Assembly (NCBI RefSeq): GCF_026340095.1
Contig: NZ_JAPEPO010000001.1
Location: 6,360,001 to 6,424,000 of the forward strand
Source: Streptomyces sp. NBC_01446
GTDB lineage: Bacteria > Actinomycetota > Actinomycetes > Streptomycetales > Streptomycetaceae
Length of the DNA: 64,000 nt
Direction of reading: 5' to 3'
Part shown: one piece after another, positions 11,585 to 20,792 of the stretch
How positions within the stretch are numbered: the first letter of the stretch is position 1
Layout: each line of letters begins with the position of its first letter
Notes under the pieces: model-generated
Seen by the model: only the letters and a program-made list of their open reading frames with translations
The model's database searches: none
Told to the model about the DNA's origin: nothing
Program-made: the position numbers and the translations under genes

Positions 11585-11878
11585 ATGAACGACTCTCATC
11601 CGGACCCCGACCAGGTGCCGGACCAGGCGGCCGGGGTCCCGGAGGTCCGGGACGAACCGTCGTACGAGCCCGCGGCCCCGGCCCCCCTCGGCGTCCCGCG
11701 CACCCCCACCGGCAACGCGGACGTGGACGCCGGGCTCGACCGGCTCGCCGACGTCGACCACCTCACCGCCGACGGACACATCGAGGTGTACGAGGATGTA
11801 CACCGGGGCCTGCGTGACGCGCTGACCGCGCTGGACGCACGCCCCGAGCCCTCACCCTCGAACCGACACAGGAGCTGA
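11585..11878 (+). CDS. Small acidic conserved protein upstream of tlyA
   Basis: 97 aa. The first 40 residues are Pro/Glu/Asp-rich and likely disordered. Residues about 40-85 (TPTGNADVDAGLDRLADVDHLTADGHIEVYEDVHRGL) look like a compact helical pair. There are no cysteines, signal peptide or membrane segment. It reads as the first gene of the tlyA-nadK unit, 7 nt ahead of tlyA's GTG. I believe similar proteins precede tlyA in other actinomycetes, but no function is known to me. Confidence 0.8.
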   Translation: MNDSHPDPDQVPDQAAGVPEVRDEPSYEPAAPAPLGVPRTPTGNADVDAGLDRLADVDHLTADGHIEVYEDVHRGLRDALTALDARPEPSPSNRHRS

Positions 11879-11885
11879 ACCGAAC

Positions 11886-12701
11886 GTGGCAGGAGTGGCA
11901 CGACGCCGCCTCGACGCCGAGCTCGTCCGCCGGAAGCTCGCCCGCTCGCGCGAGCACGCGAGCCAGCTGATCGCCGCGGGGCGCGTCACGGTCGGCAGGA
12001 CCACCGCGACCAAGCCCGCCACGCAGGTGGAGACCGCCGCCGCGATCGTGGTCACGCAGGACGACAACGACCCCGACTACGTCTCGCGCGGCGGCCACAA
12101 GCTCGCGGGGGCCCTCGCGGCCTTCGTGCCGCAGGGGCTCGCCGTCGAGGGACGCCGCGCGCTCGACGCGGGGGCGTCCACGGGCGGGTTCACCGACGTC
12201 TTGCTGAGGGCCGGCGTCGCCCATGTCGTCGCCGTCGACGTCGGGTACGGGCAACTCGCCTGGTCGCTGCAGAGCGATGAACGCGTCACCGTCAAGGACC
12301 GTACGAACGTACGCGAGTTGACGCTGGAGGCGATCGATGGAAAACCCGTGGACCTGGTCGTCGGAGACCTGTCCTTCATCCCGCTCGGCCTGGTGCTCCC
12401 CGCCCTCGCGCGGTGCGCGGCGCCCGACGCGGACCTGATGCTCATGGTGAAGCCGCAGTTCGAGATCGGCAAGGACCGCCTCGGCAGCGGCGGTGTCGTG
12501 CGCAGCCCTGAACTGCGGGCCGAGACGGTGCGCACGGTGGCCCGGCAGGCGTGGGAACTCGGCCTCGGCGTAAGGGGCGTGACGGCGAGCCCGCTGCCCG
12601 GGCCGTCCGGAAACGTCGAGTACTTTCTGTGGCTCCGCGCCGGTGCGCCCGAACTCGACCCGGCGGACGTTGACCGTGCAGTGGCGGAGGGGCCGCGTTG
12701 A
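11886..12701 (+). CDS. tlyA: TlyA family rRNA (cytidine-2'-O)-methyltransferase
   Basis: 271 aa, starting at GTG 11886 with GGAG about 11 nt upstream; an in-frame GTG at 11895 is a close alternative. Residues 1-60 form an S4-like RNA-binding domain (RRLDAELVRRKLARSR). The rest is an FtsJ-like Rossmann methyltransferase: LDAGASTGGFTDVLL binds S-adenosylmethionine, with the catalytic-tetrad region around VVGDLSFIPL and MVKPQFE. TlyA methylates the 2'-O of cytidines in 16S and 23S rRNA, which in mycobacteria confers capreomycin sensitivity. Its 3' end overlaps nadK. The tlyA-nadK-recN order is conserved in actinobacteria. Confidence 0.96.
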   Translation: MAGVARRRLDAELVRRKLARSREHASQLIAAGRVTVGRTTATKPATQVETAAAIVVTQDDNDPDYVSRGGHKLAGALAAFVPQGLAVEGRRALDAGASTGGFTDVLLRAGVAHVVAVDVGYGQLAWSLQSDERVTVKDRTNVRELTLEAIDGKPVDLVVGDLSFIPLGLVLPALARCAAPDADLMLMVKPQFEIGKDRLGSGGVVRSPELRAETVRTVARQAWELGLGVRGVTASPLPGPSGNVEYFLWLRAGAPELDPADVDRAVAEGPR

Positions 12702-13603
12702 CACAGACCCGAGCTCGAACTGTTTTCCTGCTCGCACACACCGGGCGGCCCGCCGCCATCCGGAGTGCCGAACTCGTCGTCGAGGGGCTGCTGCGCTGCG
12801 GCATCGGCGTACGCGTCCTGGAGGCGGAGGCGGCGGACCTGCCGCTCCCGGCGTCGGTGGAGCTCGTGAAGGAGGCGACTCCGGAGTGCCTCGACGCCTG
12901 TGAGCTGCTGGTCGTCCTCGGCGGCGACGGGACTTTGCTGCGTGGCGCCGAGTTCGCCCGCGCCTCCGGGGTCCCGATGCTTGGGGTGAACCTCGGCCGC
13001 GTCGGCTTCCTCGCCGAGGCCGAGCGCGACGACCTCGACAGGGTGGTCGACCGGGTCGTCACCAAGGCGTACGAGGTCGAGGAGCGCATGACGATCGACG
13101 TCGTCGTGCACAGCAACGGCGACGTCGTGCACCGCGACTGGGCGCTCAACGAGGCCGCCGTGCAGAAGATGTCGGCCGAGCGGATGCTCGAGGTCGTCCT
13201 GGAGATCGACGGGCGTCCCGTCACCGGCTTCGGCTGCGACGGCATCGTGTGCGCGACACCCACCGGCTCCACGGCCTACGCGTTCTCGGCCGGTGGTCCC
13301 GTCGTGTGGCCCGAGGTCGAGGCGCTCCTCATGGTGCCGATCAGCGCGCACGCCCTGTTCGCCAAGCCGCTGGTGACCTCGCCGGACTCGGTGCTAGCCG
13401 TCGAGGTGCAGCAGCACACCCCGCACGGCGTGCTGTGGTGCGACGGGCGGCGGACCGTGGAACTGCCCGCCGGCGCGCGCGTCGAGGTGCGGCGCGGGGC
13501 GGTGCCGGTGCGGCTCGCGCGGCTGCATCACGCCTCGTTCACGGATCGGCTCGTCGCCAAGTTCGCGCTGCCCGTCTCCGGCTGGCGCGGGAAGCCCCAG
13601 TAG
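12698..13603 (+). CDS. nadK: NAD kinase
   Basis: 301 aa. The start is TTG 12698, overlapping the tlyA stop (TTGA) with GGAGG 7 nt upstream. The invariant LGGDGT motif is at about 74-79 and the second glycine-rich motif (CATPTGSTAYAFSAGGP) near 190, both defining NAD kinases. The enzyme phosphorylates NAD to NADP with ATP or polyphosphate in the cytoplasm. It is co-transcribed and translationally coupled with tlyA. Confidence 0.97.
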   Translation: MTQTRARTVFLLAHTGRPAAIRSAELVVEGLLRCGIGVRVLEAEAADLPLPASVELVKEATPECLDACELLVVLGGDGTLLRGAEFARASGVPMLGVNLGRVGFLAEAERDDLDRVVDRVVTKAYEVEERMTIDVVVHSNGDVVHRDWALNEAAVQKMSAERMLEVVLEIDGRPVTGFGCDGIVCATPTGSTAYAFSAGGPVVWPEVEALLMVPISAHALFAKPLVTSPDSVLAVEVQQHTPHGVLWCDGRRTVELPAGARVEVRRGAVPVRLARLHHASFTDRLVAKFALPVSGWRGKPQ

Positions 13604-13619
13604 GACATCCCGTAGGTGA

Positions 13620-14903
13620 TCACGTCCGTACGACGGTGATCGCGCGGCGCATCACCGTCCACACCGGGACACCGGTCGCGAGCAGCGTCAGCAGGAGTGT
13701 GCCCGCGACCGTCCCGGCGGCGAGGGTCCACGGGACTTACGGCAGCGGCGAGCGCGATCAGGGCGCCGAGCAGCAGCGCCGTACCGGCGACGACGACGGC
13801 CTCCCAGGCGGCCATGGAAGTGCACCTGGCCGCGCTGGGTGCCGACGACCCGCAGCAGGGCCACGTCCCGGCGCCGCTCGAACGAGATCATGGCGAGCGT
13901 GTTGGCGGCGGCTGTGGCGGCGAACCCCGCGTACAGCGCCGTGCCCATGTAGTCGAGCCACACTTCGCCGGTGCTGCCCGCCGAGCCCGTGCGGTGCTGT
14001 GCCGTCGTGTGCGGGGCGACCTTGGTGAGGCCGAAGCCGACGACGAGGACGAGCGGGACGACGGCGGCCGAGAAGCGGCGGGGCTGCGAGCGGACGTTGA
14101 GCATCGCGAGCCGCGCACTCGCGCCGAAGCGGCCCACGAGCACCGAGACCAGCCAGGCCGCGGGTCCTACGATCCGCGGGCCGAGCAGGCCCACCCCCAT
14201 GCAGAACAGGATCAGGACGAGGAACGCGCCCTGGCCCGCCTCCTCGGCGCCCTGCCGGGACAGCAGGGCCGAGAGGAAGCACGCCCCGGCGACCGCGACC
14301 AGGCCGAGCGGCGCCCTGAGCGGGCCGAGGTGCCGCCTGCCCGCTGCCGCCTCGGACAGGGCGCGGGCGGGCCGCAGGAGCGAGAACCGCGGCGACGAGA
14401 GCAGCGCGGCGACCGTCGACGTCACCACGGTCACCCCGAGGCGGACCGGCAGCGCCGCCCAGCTGAGGCGGAACGGCACCCCCGGCGGGATCGGACCGTG
14501 CGTGACCATGCCGGAGAACCAGGCCCTGGCGAGCAGCCCACCCGGTCCGTCCCCGCGGCGCTCGCGGGCTTCGCGGCGTGGCGCACCTGGCGCGGTCGGG
14601 CCCCGATGGCGCGTACGAGGGGGCGAGCTCGCGGTGCTGCTGCGTGACGGCCGTACCCATCGTCGAGACGACCACAAAAATCGACATGTAGATCGAACCG
14701 ATGAGGAGGACGGGCGCGATGTCGCCGACGCCGTTCTCCGTGATGCGGTGGCGCGCGCCTGCCGGCAGTCCGTCGGTGCTCGTGGCGAGCAGCACCGTCG
14801 TCGACGCGCCCACCACCGTCGCCGCGAACAGCGCGGCGACCGCCGTGCCGACGAACGCGGGCCGGTGTGCGCGCAGGGCCGCCCTGGCCAGTCCGGTACT
14901 CAT
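13620..14903 (-). pseudogene. Decayed FtsX-like ABC permease
   Basis: Pieces of one protein are read on the minus strand in successive frames. An intact start at 14903 (MSTGLARAALRAHRPAFVG) gives a membrane segment and MGTAVTQQHRELA. The FtsX motif LVRAIGARPRQVRHA then continues in another frame, followed by a long piece from LARAWFSGM to ISFERRRDVALLRVVGTQRGQV. A third frame carries AAWEAVVVAGTALLLGAL, and a fourth ends VPVWTVMRRAITVVRT at 13620. At least three or four frameshifts and a small deletion are needed, so no functional protein is made. The family is the MacB/FtsX permease type that works with a LolD-like ATPase; no ATPase partner remains nearby. It sits between nadK and recN, on the opposite strand. 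Confidence 0.85.
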
Positions 14904-15106
14904 GGGCTCAAGCGTGCGGGCGCGTCGGGCTCGGGCACCATGCGGCGGGCAGGCCGCTCCGGACGAGGGCTGTCCCCACCCTCACGGGTGACAACAGGTG
15001 ACAACGCGCGACGGGAGGACCGGACAGAGCCACTCACGACCTGCGATTTCGGTCTGCCGGGAGGGAAGCGGGGCAGGGCCCGTCGCACACATGGCTCCGG
15101 ACCTCG

Positions 15107-15112
15107 TAAGGT
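15107..15112 (+). promoter_or_regulatory. -10 hexamer for recN
   Basis: TAAGGT ends 7 nt before GTG 15120. No strong ribosome binding site is seen, which fits a leaderless recN transcript starting at this codon. Confidence 0.45.
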
Positions 15113-15119
15113 CGTGTCC

Positions 15120-16859
15120 GTGTTGGAGGAGATGCGGATACGGTCGCTCGGAGTCATCGACGACGCGGTGGTCGAGCTGTCGCCGGGATTCACCGCCGTG
15201 ACCGGCGAGACCGGTGCGGGCAAGACGATGGTGGTCACCAGCCTCGGCCTGCTGCTCGGCGGGCGCGCGGACCCCGCCCTCGTACGGATCGGCGCCAAGG
15301 CGGCGGTCGTCGAGGGCCGGATCACCGTGCCCGAGGGCACCGCGGCCCTCGTGCGCGCCCAGGAGGCGGGTGCCGAACTCGACGACGGGGCGCTGCTCAT
15401 CAGCCGGACCGTCTCGGCGGAGGGGCGCTCACGGGCGCATCTCGGCGGGCGTTCGGTGCCGGTGGGCATGCTGACCGAACTCGCCGACGAGCTCGTCGCC
15501 GTGCACGGCCAGACCGATCAGCAGGGGTTGCTCAAGCTGTCCCGGCAACGCGCTGCCCTCGACCGGTACGCGGGCGACGCGGTCGCCGTGCCGCTCACCA
15601 AGTACCAGGCCGCGTACCGGCGGCTGCGGGCCGTCAGCGCCGAGCTGGACACCATCGTCACGCGCGCGCGTGAACGCGCCCAGGAAGCGGATCTGCTGCG
15701 CTTCGGACTCGACGAGATCGCGGCCGTCGAGCCGCGCGCCGGCGAGGACGTCGAGCTGTCGGCGGAGGCCGAGCGGCTCGGTCACGCGGAGGCGCTCGCC
15801 TCGGCCGCGTCCGCCGCGCACACCGCGCTCGCGGGCAACCCCGAGGACCCCGAGGGCGTCGACGCCACCACACTCGTGGGCGGCGCGAACCGCGCGCTCG
15901 ACGCCGTGCGTGCGCACGACCCGGCCCTGTCCGCGCTCGCCGACCGGATCGGCGAGATCGGCATCCTCCTGTCCGACGTGGCGGGGGAACTCGCCGGATA
16001 CGCCGACGACCTGGACGCCGACCCGCTGCGGCTCGCGGCGGTCGAGGAGCGGCGGGCCGCGCTGACGCAGCTCACGCGCAAGTACGGGGCGGCCGACGAG
16101 GGTACGGCCGGGGTGCTCGCCTGGGCCGAGCAGGGCTCGGCGCGGCTGCTCGAACTCGACGGAGACGACGACCGGGTCGATGAGCTGACCGCAGAGCGGG
16201 ACGGCCTCCGCAGTGAACTGGGCGTCCTGGCACAGGCGTTGACGGACTCCCGCACGGAGGCGGCGTCACGCTTCGCGGAAGCCGTCACGCAGGAGCTGGC
16301 CTCGCTCGCCATGCCCCACGCGCGCGTGTCCTTCGACATCCGGCGCACCGACGACCCGGACGGCGTCGAGCTCGACGGGCGCACGGTCGCGTACGGTCCC
16401 TCCGGTGTGGACGAGGTCGAGCTGCTGCTCGCCCCGCACCCCGGCGCCCCGCCGCGGCCGATCGCCAAGGGGGCCTCGGGCGGTGAGCTGTCCCGCGTGA
16501 TGCTCGCCGTGGAGGTCGTGTTCGCCGGGACCGATCCCGTGCCCACGTATCTGTTCGACGAGGTCGACGCGGGCGTCGGCGGCAAGGCGGCCGTGGAGAT
16601 CGGCAGGCGCCTCGCCAAGCTCGCCAAGTCGGCGCAGGTCGTGGTCGTCACACACCTTCCGCAGGTGGCGGCCTTCGCCGACCGGCAGCTCCTCGTGGAG
16701 AAGACGAACGACGGGACCGTCACCCGGTCCGGTGTCACCGTCCTCGAAGGCGAGGACCGGGTCCGCGAGCTGTCCCGGATGCTGGCGGGCCAGGAGGACT
16801 CCGAGACGGCGCGCGCGCACGCGGAGGAGCTGCTCGCCACCGCCCGAGCGGACGCGTAA
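15120..16859 (+). CDS. recN: DNA repair protein RecN
   Basis: 579 aa from GTG 15120 (alternatives: GTG 15114 and ATG 15132). Walker A GETGAGKT lies at 29-36. A long alpha-helical coiled-coil arm fills the middle (about 150-400). The C-terminal ATPase half carries the signature GGELSRVMLA and Walker B YLFDEVDAGVGG, followed by VVVTHLPQVAAFAD. RecN is an SMC-like cohesin that holds broken ends together during double-strand break repair. The length is normal for the family. Open reading upstream of 15114 overlaps the FtsX pseudogene in antisense and is not coding. The next gene starts 6 nt after the stop, so they are co-transcribed. Confidence 0.97.
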   Translation: MLEEMRIRSLGVIDDAVVELSPGFTAVTGETGAGKTMVVTSLGLLLGGRADPALVRIGAKAAVVEGRITVPEGTAALVRAQEAGAELDDGALLISRTVSAEGRSRAHLGGRSVPVGMLTELADELVAVHGQTDQQGLLKLSRQRAALDRYAGDAVAVPLTKYQAAYRRLRAVSAELDTIVTRARERAQEADLLRFGLDEIAAVEPRAGEDVELSAEAERLGHAEALASAASAAHTALAGNPEDPEGVDATTLVGGANRALDAVRAHDPALSALADRIGEIGILLSDVAGELAGYADDLDADPLRLAAVEERRAALTQLTRKYGAADEGTAGVLAWAEQGSARLLELDGDDDRVDELTAERDGLRSELGVLAQALTDSRTEAASRFAEAVTQELASLAMPHARVSFDIRRTDDPDGVELDGRTVAYGPSGVDEVELLLAPHPGAPPRPIAKGASGGELSRVMLAVEVVFAGTDPVPTYLFDEVDAGVGGKAAVEIGRRLAKLAKSAQVVVVTHLPQVAAFADRQLLVEKTNDGTVTRSGVTVLEGEDRVRELSRMLAGQEDSETARAHAEELLATARADA

Positions 16860-16865
16860 CCGCCC

Positions 16866-17645
16866 ATGGAGAAGCGTGTGGTGGGCCGCTTCGCGGCTCT
16901 CGCGGCCGGGGCCGTCGTGGCCCGGGCCGGGTATGCGGTGCTGCGGCGGGCCAGGCCGGGTGGGTCTGCCGTGTGGCAGCGGACGAACTTCGCGGGCCGG
17001 GCGGTCGACCTGTACGCCGGGCCGGCCGTCGTGGCCGGGGCCGTCGCCGGCGCCGCCGTCGTCACCTCGGGACCCGATCGCCGGGCCGCCGTCCTGGCCG
17101 TGCTCGCGGCGGGGGCGTGCGGCGCGTACGACGACGTGGCGGGCGCCGGAGATCCGCGCAGCGGGTTCCGGGCCCATCTGTCGGCGCTTCGCGACGGCGA
17201 ACTGACCAGCGGGGCCGCGAAGTTGATCGGTATCTCCGCCGCGGGGCTCGTCGCCGGCGCGCTGCTCGAGGAACGGGCCGTGGACAGGGCACTCGCCGGT
17301 GTCGTGATCGCCGGCGCGGCGCACCTCGTGAACCTGGTGGACGTACGGCCCGGGCGGGCGGCCGCGGCGGTGCTCGCGCTCGGGGCGCCCGGACTGCTCA
17401 AGGGGGCCGTCGCCGCGGCCCCCATGGGCGCGGTCGCGGCGGTCCTGCCGGAGGATCTCGACGGGCGCACCATGATCGGCGACACCGGGGCCCACGCCCT
17501 GGGCGCGGCGCTCGGCGTCGCAGTCGTCGCCGGGAACGGGCGCGCGGGACTCCTCGCGCACGCGGCCGGACTGGTCCTCGCCGCGGCATACGGGGACAAA
17601 GTGACCGCACTGGCCCGCGGGGCGAAGTCAGCGCGACACGCCTGA
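16866..17645 (+). CDS. MraY/WecA-like integral membrane protein
   Basis: 259 aa, with about eight predicted membrane helices. Residues typical of polyprenyl-phosphate N-acetylhexosamine-1-phosphate transferases are visible: GAYDDVAG (the Asp-Asp pair), an NLVDVRPGRA segment matching the NLxDGxDG motif in reduced form, and GDTGAHALGA near the C-terminus. It is about 100 residues shorter than MraY or WecA, and the classical NLxDG is NLVDVR, so activity is uncertain. It lies 6 nt after recN and is followed by a glycosyltransferase, so a role in cell-surface polymer synthesis is an inference from family and neighbour. Confidence 0.85.
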   Translation: MEKRVVGRFAALAAGAVVARAGYAVLRRARPGGSAVWQRTNFAGRAVDLYAGPAVVAGAVAGAAVVTSGPDRRAAVLAVLAAGACGAYDDVAGAGDPRSGFRAHLSALRDGELTSGAAKLIGISAAGLVAGALLEERAVDRALAGVVIAGAAHLVNLVDVRPGRAAAAVLALGAPGLLKGAVAAAPMGAVAAVLPEDLDGRTMIGDTGAHALGAALGVAVVAGNGRAGLLAHAAGLVLAAAYGDKVTALARGAKSARHA

Positions 17646-17810
17646 ATTCACGCGTGTGAGTGATCCCGTACGACGTGTTGCCCACTCCGACACGGTCGGG
17701 ACTCCGGCCCGGTGCCGGAACGCCCGTACGGGCTGGCATCCTTGGCCCAGACCGTTACGGCGCGACATCCCCGAGCGTCCCGCACCGACCGACCCAGGAG
17801 TCCCGGCCGC

Positions 17811-18980
17811 GTGAGTCACGTGAGCAGCCAGCCAGCGCACGGCCAGTCGCCGCTGCGCACCGTGCAAGTGCTGGGCGGCGGCAGCGCCGGAAGCAGCACG
17901 CACGTCAGGTCGCTGGCCGCCGGGCTCGTCGCCAGGGGGGTACGCGTCACCGTCTGCGCCCCCACCGAGGTCGCGCACGTCTACGGCTTCGCGGACGTCG
18001 GCGCCCAGCACGTCACCGTGCCCCGCAGCAGCGACCCCGGATCCGTCGCGGCGCTCCGGCTCGCCTGCGCCGACGCCGACCTCGTCCACGCGCACGGGCT
18101 GCACGCCGGGCTCCGTGCGTCGCTCGCGCTCAGCGGCCGGACCACGCCCCTCGTCGTCACCTGGCACACCCGCTCCCACGCCGAGGGCGCCCGCGCCCAC
18201 CTGCTGCGGCTGCTCGAGCGGCGCGTGGCGAGGGCCGCCTCCGTGGTCCTCGGCACGTCCTCGGACCTCGTCGAGCGAGCGCGTGTCCGTGGCGCCCGTG
18301 ACGCCCGGCTGGCCGCGGTCGCCTTCCCGGCTCCGCGCCGCCCCGACTCGTCGGAAGCCGCGCCGGTGCCCGGACCCGAGGGACCCGAGGACCCGGAGCG
18401 CCTGCAGCACAAGGCACGGGCCGAACTCGGCGCTGTGGACCGGCCGTTGCTGATGGCCGTCGGCAGCCTCGTGAAGCACCGCGGCTACGGGACGCTGCTG
18501 GACGCCGCGCGCACCTGGCGCCACCTCGACCCCGTGCCGCTCCTCGTCATCGCGGGCGAGGGGCCGGAGCGGGGCGCGCTCCAGCGCCGGATCGAGAGTG
18601 AGCAGCTGCCCGTACGGCTCGTGGGGCGCCGGGACGACGTCTCCGAACTGCTCGCAGCCGCCGATGTGGCTCTGCTGACCAGCAGTTGGGAGTCCCGCTC
18701 GGTCCTCGCGCAGGAGGCGCTCCACGCGCGCGTACCGCTCGTCGCCACCGACGTCGGCGGCATCCCCGAACTCGTGGGCGACGCGGCGGAACTCGTCCCC
18801 TACGGCGACGCGTGCGCCCTCGCCGACACCGTCATCCGCCTCCTGGCCGACCCCGCGCGCCGCGACCAACTCAAGGAGCGCGGCACGCTGCAGGCGGCGT
18901 CGTGGCCGACGGAGGACGAGACGGTGGCCCAAGTGCTCAGCATCTACGACGAGTTGACGGGGGCCCGGCCGCCGGGCTGA
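17811..18980 (+). CDS. Glycosyltransferase family 4 (GT-B fold)
   Basis: 389 aa, starting at GTG 17811 with CAGGAG 10 nt upstream (GTG 17820 also possible). The N-terminal Rossmann half opens with VQVLGGGSAGSSTHVRSLAAGL. The C-terminal half has the nucleotide-sugar site: AVGSLVKHRGYGTLLDA, VIAGEGPERG, and the EX7E region SWESRSVLAQEAL followed by VATDVGGIPELV. It is a retaining transferase, probably cytoplasmic face. A roughly 30-aa Pro/Glu-rich linker at about 180-210 joins the halves. The neighbouring MraY-like protein suggests a lipid-linked acceptor; donor and acceptor are unknown. Confidence 0.92.
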   Translation: MSHVSSQPAHGQSPLRTVQVLGGGSAGSSTHVRSLAAGLVARGVRVTVCAPTEVAHVYGFADVGAQHVTVPRSSDPGSVAALRLACADADLVHAHGLHAGLRASLALSGRTTPLVVTWHTRSHAEGARAHLLRLLERRVARAASVVLGTSSDLVERARVRGARDARLAAVAFPAPRRPDSSEAAPVPGPEGPEDPERLQHKARAELGAVDRPLLMAVGSLVKHRGYGTLLDAARTWRHLDPVPLLVIAGEGPERGALQRRIESEQLPVRLVGRRDDVSELLAAADVALLTSSWESRSVLAQEALHARVPLVATDVGGIPELVGDAAELVPYGDACALADTVIRLLADPARRDQLKERGTLQAASWPTEDETVAQVLSIYDELTGARPPG

Positions 18981-19004
18981 CCTGACCAAGGCCCGGCGGC
19001 GCGT

Positions 19005-20666
19005 TCACCCCACATGCCTGCGCGCCCGCAGCGCCAGGCTCAACGCGAGTACCGTCTGCGGGTCGTCCAGGTCCGTGCCGAGCAACTCCCCTATGCGGGC
19101 AAGGCGGTTGTAGAGCGTCTGACGGTTCAGGTGGAGTTCGCGGGCCGTCTCCGCCTTGCGGCCCGCGTGCGCCAGATACGTCTGGAGAGTGGGAAGGAGC
19201 GGGGGCTTGGCGCGGCGGTCGTGGGCCTGGAGAGGGCCGATCGCCCGCTCCACGAACGCCGCCAGGTCCGGATGGTCCCGCAGCCGCCACAGCAGCAGGT
19301 CGATGTCGAGGCGCCGCGCGTCGTACCAGGGCCGGTCCGACAGGCCCTGCGCCGCCGTGGCCGTCTCGGCCGCGTGCCGCAGACCGGCCGCGGCCGCGGC
19401 CCAGCCGCCCGCGCCGCCGACCACGACGACCGGCGGCTGCGTCCCGGCGCGCAGCATGCCCGCCCGCTCGACCCCCGCCCGCAGCGCCGCGGCCACCCGG
19501 TCCGCGACCGCCGTGCGCTCCGAGTCCGACCGCAGCCCGAGCAGCAGGGGGACGCGCCCCTCGACGGGCCGTACGCCGAGCAGGACCGGAACTCCGACCG
19601 CGGCCAGCTCCTCGGCGACCGCCCGGGCGAGCACCGCCCAGCCGCCGCCGGGGGAGAGGCCCACCGACGCCTCGGGCAGCCGCATCACGACCGGCAGCAG
19701 CGGCCCCTGGCCGCCCGGCTTGAACCCGAGGACGCGCGCCTGCGCCGGGGCGTCGTCCGGTGTGATCCGGCCCTCCGCGAGATCCGTGAGGAAGTCACCG
19801 CGGCCGCGCGCCGCCAGCTCCTCCTCCTGGCGGGCCTGCATCAGGACGACGGCGAGGCTGCTCGCCGCCCGTTCCGCCGCGATGCGGTGCACGGGCGCCA
19901 GCGGGGCCGCGACCGGCAGCAGGACGAGGCGCGCCCGTACGGAGCCGGCGCCGGGCCCGCCGCCCGGCACGTCGACGAGTACGGCCCCGGCCGGCGGCTC
20001 GTCCCGGTCGGCGGGCTTGCCGCGCATGCCCTCCCACACCTGGAGCGGGTCGGCGACCTCGGGCTCGCCCCCGGCCGCGTACAGGAGCTGACCGTCGGCC
20101 GTCTCCAGGAACACCGGGTTGCCGCTGAACTCCGCGAGAATACGCAGGACTTGGGGCACTCCGCCGCCGCCCAGCAGGGCCTCCGTGCAGCGCCGGTGTA
20201 CCTCCTCGGCGCGCTGGAGCAGCGCGTAGTGCCCGTTGACGATCTCGGTGTGGACCTCCTCGGTGACCGTCACGAACGGCACCTCACGATGCAGCTGCAC
20301 CAGCGGGAGGCCGGCCGCGCGCGCGGTCTCCACCAGCGCGGCGGGGAGCCGCGCGAAGCGCTGGCCCAGCTCGATGACGAGCGCGGAGATGCCGCGGTCG
20401 GCGAGCTTGCGGACGAAGGCACGCTGCTCGGCGGGGCGCGTACCGATGCCGAACCCGGTGGTCAGGAGCAGCTCGCCGCCCTTGAGGAGCGAGGCGATGT
20501 TGGGCACCTCGCCCGCGTGCACCCAGCGCACGGTGCGCTGCAGCCGGTCCCCGCCCGCCACCACTTCCGGGAGCCCGCTGCGCAGACCTGGCAGTTCCAG
20601 GGCCCGCTGCACGGTGATGCCGCCCTGGGTGCCGGGCGTGCTGCTGTGGGGGGCCTGAGTGTCCAT
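19005..20666 (-). CDS. PucR family transcriptional regulator
   Basis: 553 aa from ATG 20666, which has a TAGCGT hexamer 7 nt upstream and no ribosome binding site. Domains: an N-terminal PucR ligand-sensing domain (about 20-140, VQRALELPGLRSGLPEVVAG onward), a middle region related to the CdaR GGDEF-like domain, and a C-terminal helix-turn-helix of the PucR/CdaR type (LLPTLQTYLAHAGRKAETA, then LHLNRQTLYNRLARI). Such regulators often control purine, amino-acid or sugar-acid catabolism. No target gene is adjacent apart from the co-directional GH15 hydrolase upstream, so its regulon is unknown. The long open frame opposite it is a GC-driven artefact. Confidence 0.93.
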   Translation of the reverse strand: MDTQAPHSSTPGTQGGITVQRALELPGLRSGLPEVVAGGDRLQRTVRWVHAGEVPNIASLLKGGELLLTTGFGIGTRPAEQRAFVRKLADRGISALVIELGQRFARLPAALVETARAAGLPLVQLHREVPFVTVTEEVHTEIVNGHYALLQRAEEVHRRCTEALLGGGGVPQVLRILAEFSGNPVFLETADGQLLYAAGGEPEVADPLQVWEGMRGKPADRDEPPAGAVLVDVPGGGPGAGSVRARLVLLPVAAPLAPVHRIAAERAASSLAVVLMQARQEEELAARGRGDFLTDLAEGRITPDDAPAQARVLGFKPGGQGPLLPVVMRLPEASVGLSPGGGWAVLARAVAEELAAVGVPVLLGVRPVEGRVPLLLGLRSDSERTAVADRVAAALRAGVERAGMLRAGTQPPVVVVGGAGGWAAAAAGLRHAAETATAAQGLSDRPWYDARRLDIDLLLWRLRDHPDLAAFVERAIGPLQAHDRRAKPPLLPTLQTYLAHAGRKAETARELHLNRQTLYNRLARIGELLGTDLDDPQTVLALSLALRARRHVG

Positions 20667-20673
20667 GGTGCGG

Positions 20674-20679
20674 ACGCTA
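20674..20679 (-). promoter_or_regulatory. -10 hexamer for leaderless pucR-type gene
   Basis: TAGCGT on the minus strand ends 7 nt before ATG 20666. It sets this ATG, rather than the codon at 20690, as the start. Confidence 0.5.
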
Positions 20680-20736
20680 CCTGCGCGCACGTTCCGGGAA
20701 AACCTCCGGCCATCGGGCAGGACGTGACTGACGCCG

Positions 20737-20771
20737 CCGGCGGCGCGTCCCGCAGGGGAACGCGCCGCCGG
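20737..20771 (-). terminator. Hairpin terminator after the GH15 gene
   Basis: 12-bp perfect GC-rich arms (20737-20748, 20760-20771; CCGGCGGCGCGT and complement) with an 11-nt loop lie just downstream of the GH15 stop, between it and the PucR gene. No T-run. Confidence 0.7.
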
Positions 20772-20792
20772 AAAGGTGATCAGGAAGCCGCT

